Source: Rhodospirillales bacterium
GTDB lineage: Bacteria; Pseudomonadota; Alphaproteobacteria; Rhodospirillales; Defluviicoccaceae
Length of the DNA stretch: 5,109 bases
Reading direction: 5' to 3'
NCBI GenBank assembly: GCA_026125865.1
Contig: JAHCKI010000191.1
Coordinates: 1 to 5,109 of the forward strand
This document shows positions 1 to 5,109 of this stretch, piece after piece (position 1 is the stretch's first letter; each line of letters begins with the position of its first letter). Under the pieces are notes generated by a model, which was not told the DNA's origin, did not search any database, and was given only the letters and a program-made list of their open reading frames with translations. The position numbers and the translations under genes are program-made.

Positions 1-345
1 AAACGTAGCGAAAAAATCACCTTCGCCCATTAGCTTGCGTTTTTCATCTGGCGAGATTGGCAAGTAAGCCATGCTCCAATCACCAAATAGGCGATCATCA
101 ACTTCTACTGCTTGCAAACACTTTACGGTGAAGTGGCGATCATCCGAGGAAATTTTTTTAAATAATGAATCTACTTCCTGTTTGCCGCCTTCAAGGACTT
201 GAAGAAACTCGCGATCCAAATACAACAATAACCCCGTTATATCCATCTTTGAGTTGTTTGCTCGTGACACGGCCAATATTTGACCCAAATCCTGGTCGTT
301 GAGGTCGCGCTTGGCCTTGGATATGTACAAGAGACGATAAACCAC
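1..345 (-). CDS. BLUF-domain blue-light photoreceptor, 3' end outside window
   Basis: The visible 115 residues form an almost complete BLUF domain, which binds FAD and senses blue light by rearranging hydrogen bonds around the flavin. The N-terminus reads MVYRLLYISKAK, followed by NNSKMDITGLLLYL, FLQVLEGG and FGDWSMAY. Counting from the GTG start, Tyr7, Asn31, Gln49, Trp90 and Met92 have the same spacing as AppA Tyr21, Asn45, Gln63, Trp104 and Met106, so the flavin pocket appears intact. The start is GTG at 345-343: an in-frame TGA lies just upstream, and GGAGG sits 6 bases before the GTG. A TTG immediately upstream is possible but too close to that site. The frame is still open at base 1, so it is unknown whether this is a short stand-alone BLUF protein of about 140-150 residues or a longer one with an output domain. 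GC is about 44%, well below the neighbouring genes. It is divergent from the NlpC/P60-like gene. The family call is secure; the signalling partner is unknown. Confidence 0.93.
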   Translation of the reverse strand, partial: MVYRLLYISKAKRDLNDQDLGQILAVSRANNSKMDITGLLLYLDREFLQVLEGGKQEVDSLFKKISSDDRHFTVKCLQAVEVDDRLFGDWSMAYLPISPDEKRKLMGEGDFFATF

Positions 346-611
346 CAACTGCCTCCGAGTTCACGATATCGGCATTGCTCATTCCCCTGCGGTAAACATA
401 CCCGATACGATGGAGAATCCAAATACTATTGCTACCTATGGTCAAGATCGCCAGTGACGGACGGTCCCTAAAGTGATCGTCCATACCGCTGGAGTGAACT
501 TGGGTTGTGGCCGCATTCCGCCGACGTTCAAGCCGGGTTTCAGCAATCACCAAAGATGAGCTCCAGACAGCAGATCGCAGGCTGTCGGGCGAGCCCGATC
601 TTCGTTCGTGA
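346..611. other. Intergenic region between divergent genes
   Basis: This 266-base stretch separates the BLUF gene (minus) from the NlpC/P60-like gene (plus) and should hold both promoters. On the minus strand TTGACC at 445-440 resembles a -35 box, but no good -10 box follows at 16-18 bases, so no promoter is called. I saw no tRNA-like fold or terminator. On the plus strand a short open frame (GTG at 507 to TGA at 609-611) ends directly against the ATG at 612. Its product is unrecognised and it is not called as a gene. Confidence 0.6.
352..356 (-). promoter_or_regulatory. Shine-Dalgarno site of the BLUF gene
   Basis: The minus strand reads GGAGG here, 6 bases upstream of the GTG at 345-343. 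It decides the start, because the BLUF frame has no ATG between the upstream in-frame stop and the first conserved residues. Confidence 0.75.
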
Positions 612-1235
612 ATGTACGCGACAATGTCTCAGGCGATACCTGATTGCACCGCCGACTACGTCGGCCTGCCATTCAAAGCGAGTGGGCGCGATCGGAACGG
701 CCTGGATTGCTGGAGATTGCTGATCACGGTCCTCCGCGAGCAATTCAGCGAGGTGATCCCGGCATACGACGGCATCGGTTTCGAAGCAGACGCCAATCGC
801 GCCGCCCTCGCCGCGTTCATGGAAACACACAGGACTGATTGGATTGAAGTGCCGGCGGCAAAGGAACAACCTGGCGATGGCATCCTTCTCCGGATGATGG
901 GCCATCCGATCCACGTGGCCGTGGTCGTCGCCAAGAGCTGGATGCTCCACATCGATGGCGACATCGACGCTTGCCGCGAAGAAACATGCCGCCAAGACTC
1001 CGTCGATGATCGCGCCCGGTCAACCGGCAAGGTCGGCGCTACAGCGCCATATTGCGCCGTCGGCCCAAACCGTCAGGCTGGCGCCAACTGTTTTCGGGAT
1101 TTTGATAGTTTGCGGAGGATTATGTTTCGTTTTAACGACGACAGGTGGTCGACAAACAGCGTGCCGTCCAAGTGGTCTATTTCGTGCTGGATGCACCGGG
1201 CGAGCAGGCCGTCGGCTTCTTGCTCGCACGGCTGA
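612..1235 (+). CDS. NlpC/P60-family cysteine peptidase, phage tail-assembly type; 3' end doubtful
   Basis: Residues 15-135 resemble NlpC/P60 (peptidase C40) proteins of the phage tail-assembly or gene-transfer-agent kind, which cut peptidoglycan peptide stems. DYVGLPFKASGRDRNGLDCW carries the catalytic Cys33. PGDGILLRMMGHPIHVAVVV follows, with His101, and MLHIDGD gives His113 as the usual third residue, so the triad looks intact. There is no signal peptide, as is normal for the phage-type proteins. ATG at 612 directly follows an in-frame TGA; ATG at 624 is equally possible, and neither has a clear Shine-Dalgarno sequence. Beyond about residue 135 (base 1016) the sequence no longer resembles the family's usual C-terminal end, and the last 163 bases lie antisense within def. 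Family members usually have about 130-150 residues, so the true end may be earlier, with a frameshift or decay; a TGA in another frame lies at 1007-1009. No other phage genes are nearby. The domain call is firm, but whether the gene works is open. Confidence 0.7.
   Translation: MYATMSQAIPDCTADYVGLPFKASGRDRNGLDCWRLLITVLREQFSEVIPAYDGIGFEADANRAALAAFMETHRTDWIEVPAAKEQPGDGILLRMMGHPIHVAVVVAKSWMLHIDGDIDACREETCRQDSVDDRARSTGKVGATAPYCAVGPNRQAGANCFRDFDSLRRIMFRFNDDRWSTNSVPSKWSISCWMHRASRPSASCSHG
1034..1059. other. Inverted-repeat cluster between convergent gene ends, possible transcript end
   Basis: GGCGCT (1035-1040) and AGCGCC (1043-1048) form a perfect inverted repeat, able to fold as a 5-bp GC stem with a 4-base loop. 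A competing pairing joins CGGCGC (1034-1039) to GCGCCG (1054-1059). The cluster lies 14-39 bases beyond the def stop codon and just past the recognisable part of the NlpC/P60-like gene, where a two-way terminator would be useful. Neither strand has a T-run after the stem, so it is not a standard intrinsic terminator. Confidence 0.3.
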
Positions 1236-1591
1236 TTGTCGCCGTCCAGATAGCGCACCCGGATGCGCTCCGGTCGTGTCACGTCGGCGTAGTGTTCCGG
1301 CAGCGACAGACACCCCTCTTCCGCCCCTACCATTTCCTCGGACTCCCAGACGATTTCGGGATTGGCCAGGCGCATGGGCTGGGGGGGATCGTCCGGGTTC
1401 GACACGTCGATGACGATGACGCGTTTCGCCACGCCGACCTGCGGTGCCGCCAAACCTACGCCGTTGGCGGCGTGCATGGTTTCCAGCATGTCGTCCATGA
1501 GCCCACGCACGTCGTCGTCCACGCTCGCGACGGCTTCGGCGGTAATTTTCAAACGCGGATCAGGCGCGACGATAATGGTCAACGTGGCCAT
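1073..1591 (-). CDS. def: Peptide deformylase
   Basis: This 172-residue protein removes the N-formyl group from the initiator methionine of nascent proteins in the cytoplasm, a metal-dependent (usually Fe2+) reaction. All three family motifs are present: GVGLAAPQ at residues 44-51 (Gln51), EGCLSLP at 92-98 (metal ligand Cys94), and QHEIDHLDG at 135-143 (ligands His136 and His140, catalytic Glu137). The length is normal for a bacterial type I enzyme, and the C-terminus is basic. ATG at 1591-1589 is the only reasonable start, because an in-frame TGA lies 12 bases upstream; the Shine-Dalgarno sequence there is weak. The gene follows pheT in the same direction after a 111-base gap and may be read through from pheST or have its own promoter. 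def is often paired with fmt, but no fmt is visible here; def paralogues are common in alphaproteobacteria, so this may not be the only copy. Its 3' end overlaps the doubtful tail of the NlpC/P60-like frame on the other strand. Confidence 0.96.
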   Translation of the reverse strand: MATLTIIVAPDPRLKITAEAVASVDDDVRGLMDDMLETMHAANGVGLAAPQVGVAKRVIVIDVSNPDDPPQPMRLANPEIVWESEEMVGAEEGCLSLPEHYADVTRPERIRVRYLDGDNQPCEQEADGLLARCIQHEIDHLDGTLFVDHLSSLKRNIILRKLSKSRKQLAPA

Positions 1592-1605
1592 ACGAACCAG
1601 ATTTC

Positions 1606-1637
1606 ACTCGTTGTCTTAACAAGCTTCATACTCGTTG
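1606..1637. repeat. Pair of 8-base direct repeats upstream of def
   Basis: ACTCGTTG occurs at 1606-1613 and again at 1630-1637 (CAACGAGT on the def strand), with starts 24 bases apart. The copies lie 15-46 bases upstream of the def start codon, where a leader or operator could be. The match is exact, but the repeats are short and any regulatory role is speculative. Confidence 0.35.
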
Positions 1638-1702
1638 AAATAGAGATTGCCCGAGGCTGATGCAAGCCCGGGTTTACCGGCTTCCCGTTTACACCAACGG
1701 TG

Positions 1703-4117
1703 TCAGGACCTTAGAACGCCGCCGGTTGCCTTTTCGACCCGCGCTCGGACGCTATCGGCCAAGACATCCAGATCGGCGTCGGTCAACGTTCGTTCCGTCG
1801 GTTGCAGAACGACGGTGATGGCGATCGATTTTTTCCCCGCGCCGACGCTCTCGCCGACGAACAGATCGAACACACGAACGTCGACGATGAGGGTCTTGTC
1901 GGCGCTTCGCGCGGCGCGCACCACATCCTGGGCCGGCACGGGAGCATCGACGACGAACGCGAAATCCCTCTCGACCGGCTGCAACGTCGGCAGGTCCAGT
2001 GGCGGCCTGAGCGCCCCATCCTTCTGTTTCGAGGACGGCAGTTTGTCGAGAAAAACCTCGAACGCGGCAACCGGTCCATCGATCCCCAAGCGGCGCAAGA
2101 TGCGCGGATGGATTTCGCCGAAGCAGGCGAAAACATTGGCCGGACCCAGGCGCAAGGTGCCGGAGCGCCCGGGGTGATACCAATCCGGAGCTCCATCCGA
2201 AATCATCAGCTTGTCCGAGGGCGCCTTGATCGCGGCCAGAACGGCGAAGGCGTCATTCTTGGCATCGAAGACATCCACGGGCCGCCCGGCGTCGGCCCAG
2301 TGGCGGGGTTGCGTGCGCCCGCTTCGAATGCCCGCCGCGACCATTGCCTGATCATCAGGACTGGTGCCGGCGTACTGGGGCCCAACCTCGAACAACGCCC
2401 CGTTGGGGATACCGCGATCGGCATTGCGTCCCGCCGCCGATAAAAGGTTGGGAAGAATGGTCGTCCTCATCACATCGAGCTCGGAGCTGATCGGATTGGC
2501 CAGACGCAATGAAACAGGCACCGCTCCGAACAGCGCCATTTGCTCCGAGGACATGAACGAATAAGTGACCGCCTCGACCAATCCCCGCGCCGCGAGCAAC
2601 CGGCGCGCCGTGGCACGACGACGCTGAACTGAGGTCAGGGCGACGGGAGGAAGCGACGAATTCCGAACGAGGGGCGTCACCGGCACCCTGTCGAAGCCGG
2701 CTATCCGCACCACTTCCTCAACAAGGCAGGCCTCGCCGACGATATCGCTGCGCCAGGGGGGAACCGACACCGTCAGGGTATCTTTGTTCGCCGCCTCGTC
2801 CGCCACCTTGAAGCCGAGCGTTGTCAGTATCCGCCTGCTCTCGCTCTCGGGGACGTCAACGCCACTAAGTTTCAGGACGCGATCACTTCGGAGCGCGAGG
2901 GAGCGCCGCCATTCAGGTTCAGCGCCGGCGATCACCAGTTCCGAAGGTTCGCCGCCGCAAAGGTCGAGAACCAGCTTGGTGGCCAGTTCGATCCCATCGA
3001 CCAGGAACGTCGGATCGATGCCGCGCTCAAACCGGTAGCGCGCGTCGGATTGGAGGTTGAGGTCGCGGCCGGTGGTGGCCGTGCGCACCGGATCGAACAG
3101 GGCCGACTCCAGAAACACGTTGACGGTGGTTTCGGTGCAAGCCGTGCGTTCGCCGCCCATCACGCCGCCCAGCGCTTCGGGCTCCTCGTCGTCGGCGATG
3201 ACGGTCATGCCGGGTCCGAGGTCGTATTCGCGGCCGTTGAGCGCCAGCAGCTTCTCGCCGGGACGCGCCAAGCGAACATGCAGGTCGCCGCGCACCTTGT
3301 CGGCGTCGAACACATGCAACGGCCGGCAAACATCGAGGGTCAGCAGGTTGGTGATGTCCACCAGGGCCGAGATCGGTCGCAGTCCGACGGCGAGCAACCG
3401 CCGCTTCAGCCACTCGGGGCTCTCAGCATTGCGGACACCGCGGATAAGGCGGCCCACGAAATAGGGGCAGGCGCCAGCGGTTTCGTCATCGAACTCGCGG
3501 TAGACTCGGATTGGACTTTCGAAGCGTCCCGGGATGGCCTCGATCGCCAAAGGTTGCAGCGTGCCCAGGCCGGCGGCCGCCAGATCACGGGCGATGCCGC
3601 GAACGCCGAGACAATCCCCGCGATTGGGTGTAATGGCAACGTCGATCACCGGATCGGCGAGGCCCAATACATCCACGGCGCGCGCGCCGATGGGGGTGTC
3701 CTCCGGCAATTCGATGATCCCCGTATGATCGTCGGACAGTCCCAGCTCCCTCTCCGACAGCAACATGCCGTTGCTTTCGACGCCCCGGATCTTCGCACGT
3801 TTGAGGAAAATGCCGGTGCCGGGGATATGGGTTCCGGCCGGCGCGAATACTCCCTTCATGCCGGTCCGCGCGTTCGGCGCGCCGCACACCACCTGCGAGG
3901 TTCCGCTGCCGCCATCGACGACGCAAACGCGGAGCTTGTCGGCGTCGGGGTGGGCATGGCATTCAAGGACGCTTGCGGCCACGAAAACCTCAAGGCCTTT
4001 GGCCCGGTCTTCGACGCTTTCGATTTCGAGGCCGATCATCGTCAGCCGATCGGCGATGTCGGTGACCGAGGCCTCGGTGCGCAAATGCGCCTTCAACCAT
4101 GACAGAGGAAATTTCAT
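1703..4117 (-). CDS. pheT: Phenylalanyl-tRNA synthetase beta subunit
   Basis: This 804-residue protein, of normal length for bacterial PheT, pairs with PheS in an (alpha-beta)2 enzyme that charges tRNA-Phe. PheT binds tRNA and edits mischarged Tyr-tRNA-Phe. Domains in order: an EMAP/Myf-type tRNA-binding OB fold (about 40-150, with HPDADKLRVC and VVCGAPNAR); the B3/B4 editing domain (about 213-388, with PLHVFDADKV, GGVMGGERT and YRFERGIDP near its end); a B5 domain (about 403-478, with PPWRSDIVGEACLVEEVVRI); the catalytic-like core (about 480-690); and a C-terminal ferredoxin-fold anticodon-binding domain (about 709-803, beginning near LPTLQPVERDFAFVVD). The start is the ATG at 4117-4115, which gives the typical MKFPLSWLK N-terminus. 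The frame stays open 77 codons further upstream, but that stretch lies in pheS in another frame. The ATG overlaps the pheS TGA (ATGA), implying translational coupling and balanced subunit output. No frameshift or missing motif was seen. Confidence 0.97.
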   Translation of the reverse strand: MKFPLSWLKAHLRTEASVTDIADRLTMIGLEIESVEDRAKGLEVFVAASVLECHAHPDADKLRVCVVDGGSGTSQVVCGAPNARTGMKGVFAPAGTHIPGTGIFLKRAKIRGVESNGMLLSERELGLSDDHTGIIELPEDTPIGARAVDVLGLADPVIDVAITPNRGDCLGVRGIARDLAAAGLGTLQPLAIEAIPGRFESPIRVYREFDDETAGACPYFVGRLIRGVRNAESPEWLKRRLLAVGLRPISALVDITNLLTLDVCRPLHVFDADKVRGDLHVRLARPGEKLLALNGREYDLGPGMTVIADDEEPEALGGVMGGERTACTETTVNVFLESALFDPVRTATTGRDLNLQSDARYRFERGIDPTFLVDGIELATKLVLDLCGGEPSELVIAGAEPEWRRSLALRSDRVLKLSGVDVPESESRRILTTLGFKVADEAANKDTLTVSVPPWRSDIVGEACLVEEVVRIAGFDRVPVTPLVRNSSLPPVALTSVQRRRATARRLLAARGLVEAVTYSFMSSEQMALFGAVPVSLRLANPISSELDVMRTTILPNLLSAAGRNADRGIPNGALFEVGPQYAGTSPDDQAMVAAGIRSGRTQPRHWADAGRPVDVFDAKNDAFAVLAAIKAPSDKLMISDGAPDWYHPGRSGTLRLGPANVFACFGEIHPRILRRLGIDGPVAAFEVFLDKLPSSKQKDGALRPPLDLPTLQPVERDFAFVVDAPVPAQDVVRAARSADKTLIVDVRVFDLFVGESVGAGKKSIAITVVLQPTERTLTDADLDVLADSVRARVEKATGGVLRS

Positions 4118-5109
4118 GGGTTCAGGCCCCCGACCACGCTGGGAACCGACAGCGCCGAAAAGCCATAGTGGCGCAGCCAGCGCAGATCCGATTCGAAAAA
4201 GGTGCGCAGGTCCGGAATGCCGTACTTCAGCATGGCGATGCGCTCGATCCCCATGCCGAAGGCAAACCCCTGGTAGCGGCTTGAATCGATGCCGCAATTC
4301 TCCAGCACCAGGGGATTGACCATGCCGCTGCCGAGAATTTCCAGCCAATCGTCGCCATGGCCGATGCGGAAGGCGCCCCCTTCGCGGGTGCAGCCGATAT
4401 CCACCTCGGCGGAGGGTTCGGTGAACGGGAAATAGCTCGGACGGAATCGCACCGGCAGGTCATCGACGCCGAAGAAGGCCCGGCAAAATTCGATGAGGCA
4501 GCCTTTCAGGTGTCCCATGTGCGTCGTTTCATCGACCACCAGCCCCTCCACCTGATGGAACATGGGGGAGTGGGTGGCGTCGTAGTCGCACCGATAGGTG
4601 CGGCCGGGGGCGATGATCCGCAGCGGTGGTGGCTTTCGAACCATTGTGCGGATCTGCACCGGCGAGGTATGGGTTCGCAGCACGAAGCGATGGCCGCCGG
4701 CCTCATCCGGCAATTGGCCCGGCAAATAGCCCGGCAAATAGAACGTATCCATTTCCTGGCGGGCGGGATGCTCGGGTGGAATGTTGAGGGCGGTGAAATT
4801 ATGCCAGTCGTCTTCGATATCCGGCCCCTCGGCAACGGCGAAGCCCATTTCCCCGAAAATGGCGATGATTTCGTCGATCGTCTGGCTGATCGGATGGACG
4901 CATCCTTCCGATTCCGGTCGCGCCGGCAACGTAACGTCGAGCGCCTCCTGCATGATGCGCGCGTCCAATTCGGCATCGACCAGGACCGCCTTCCGCCACT
5001 CGATGGCCGCCGTCAGATCGTTCTTGAGACCATTGAGGGCGGCTCCGGCGGCGCGCCGGGCTTCGGGGTCCAAGCCGCCGAGTCCCTTCATGAGAGCGGT
5101 GATCCGCCC
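4114..5109 (-). CDS. pheS: Phenylalanyl-tRNA synthetase alpha subunit, 5' end outside window
   Basis: The visible 331 residues carry the class II catalytic core that activates phenylalanine and transfers it to tRNA-Phe. The frame is open at the right edge, where it reads GRITALMKGLGG, matching the internal GKKG-x-T-LMK region of PheS. The ATG at 5091 is therefore internal, and about 30 N-terminal residues (the start of the tRNA-contacting coiled coil) are missing. Landmarks are HPISQTIDEII and GPDIEDDWHNFTALN (motif 1 region), RTHTSPVQIRTM (4642-4677), motif 2 with YRCDYDATHSPMFHQVEG (about 4545-4605), and motif 3 GFAFGMGIERIAML (4228-4269). Between DTFYLPG and RTHTSP there is a short loop extension made by a 12-base tandem repeat. 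The stop TGA at 4116-4114 overlaps the pheT start. In alphaproteobacteria rpmI and rplT often lie upstream, but that region is not visible. Confidence 0.97.
   Translation of the reverse strand, partial: GRITALMKGLGGLDPEARRAAGAALNGLKNDLTAAIEWRKAVLVDAELDARIMQEALDVTLPARPESEGCVHPISQTIDEIIAIFGEMGFAVAEGPDIEDDWHNFTALNIPPEHPARQEMDTFYLPGYLPGQLPDEAGGHRFVLRTHTSPVQIRTMVRKPPPLRIIAPGRTYRCDYDATHSPMFHQVEGLVVDETTHMGHLKGCLIEFCRAFFGVDDLPVRFRPSYFPFTEPSAEVDIGCTREGGAFRIGHGDDWLEILGSGMVNPLVLENCGIDSSRYQGFAFGMGIERIAMLKYGIPDLRTFFESDLRWLRHYGFSALSVPSVVGGLNP
4707..4741 (-). repeat. 12-base tandem repeat inside pheS (three units)
   Basis: On the plus strand CCGGCAATTGGC (4707-4718) is followed by CCGGCAAATAGC (4719-4730) and CCGGCAAATAG (4731-4741, where the unit ends). 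The last two copies are identical and the first has two mismatches. In frame they encode YLPG-YLPG-QLPD, a four-residue repeat in the loop between motif 1 and the RTHTSPVQIR segment. The 12-base unit keeps the reading frame, so it looks like a slippage duplication that the enzyme tolerates. Confidence 0.8.

Noticed and set aside
191..553. A 120-codon minus-strand open frame covering the upstream region and the 5' part of the BLUF gene.
   Set aside because: From about 345 down it is only the shifted frame of the BLUF domain, and its upstream half has no recognisable domain. The BLUF frame has conserved residues and its own Shine-Dalgarno site.
507..611. A short plus-strand frame of 34 codons from GTG, ending in TGA right against the ATG at 612.
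   Set aside because: It has no recognisable product and no ribosome binding site. The tight junction could hint at coupling, but it is too short to support a gene.
540..995. A 151-codon minus-strand frame opposite the NlpC/P60-like gene.
   Set aside because: It is the antisense shadow of a frame that has clear NlpC/P60 motifs; its own translation resembles nothing known.
1145..1660. A 171-codon plus-strand frame opposite def.
   Set aside because: It is antisense to a complete peptide deformylase with all its motifs, and long shadow frames are expected at this GC content.
1637..1665. TTGCAT, 17 bases, then TATTTC on the minus strand as a possible def promoter.
   Set aside because: Each box matches the sigma-70 consensus at only three of six bases, which is no better than chance in a gap of this size.
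1664..1683. A stem-loop (AAGCC/GGCTT plus two GC pairs around a one-base bulge) 20 bases after the pheT stop, considered as a terminator.
   Set aside because: The stem is short and bulged, and no T-run follows on the minus strand.
3050..4102. A 350-codon plus-strand frame opposite pheT.
   Set aside because: PheT on the other strand is intact and conserved over this whole stretch; the antisense frame is a codon-bias by-product with no recognisable domain.
4118..4348. A 77-codon upstream extension of the pheT frame.
   Set aside because: It lies inside the conserved motif 3 region of pheS, and the ATG at 4117 gives the standard PheT N-terminus and length.

Overview
The window looks like chromosomal DNA from a GC-rich alphaproteobacterium, possibly of the Rhodospirillales type. 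This is inferred from the style of the PheS, PheT and peptide deformylase sequences and from the high GC of most of the window; no database search was possible.

Right and centre (about 1073-5109, minus strand): a housekeeping block. pheS enters from the right edge, with its first roughly 30 codons outside the window. It overlaps pheT by 4 bases (ATGA), and after a 111-base gap comes def, which encodes peptide deformylase. PheS and PheT together form the phenylalanyl-tRNA synthetase heterotetramer, and Def removes the formyl group from nascent proteins, so all three serve translation.

Left-centre (about 612-1235, plus strand): an NlpC/P60 cysteine peptidase-like gene of the phage tail-assembly type. 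Its Cys-His-His residues are intact, but it has no clear ribosome binding site. Its 3' end lacks family resemblance and runs antisense into the end of def, so it may be a decaying phage remnant or a frameshifted gene.

Left edge (1-345, minus strand): the first 115 codons of a BLUF-domain blue-light photoreceptor, cut off by the window edge. It starts at GTG behind a good Shine-Dalgarno sequence, so an ATG-only search would miss it. All the key flavin-pocket residues are present at the canonical spacing. This gene is clearly more AT-rich (about 44% GC by hand count) than the rest (about 60-65%), which suggests a separate origin. The BLUF and NlpC/P60 genes are divergent, with a 266-base region between them in which no RNA gene or convincing promoter was seen.

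No CRISPR array, transposase, tRNA or rRNA was found. I see no strong case for a new multi-gene system. The most notable items are the BLUF gene at the compositional boundary, the questionable 3' end of the NlpC/P60 gene, and a short tandem duplication inside pheS.
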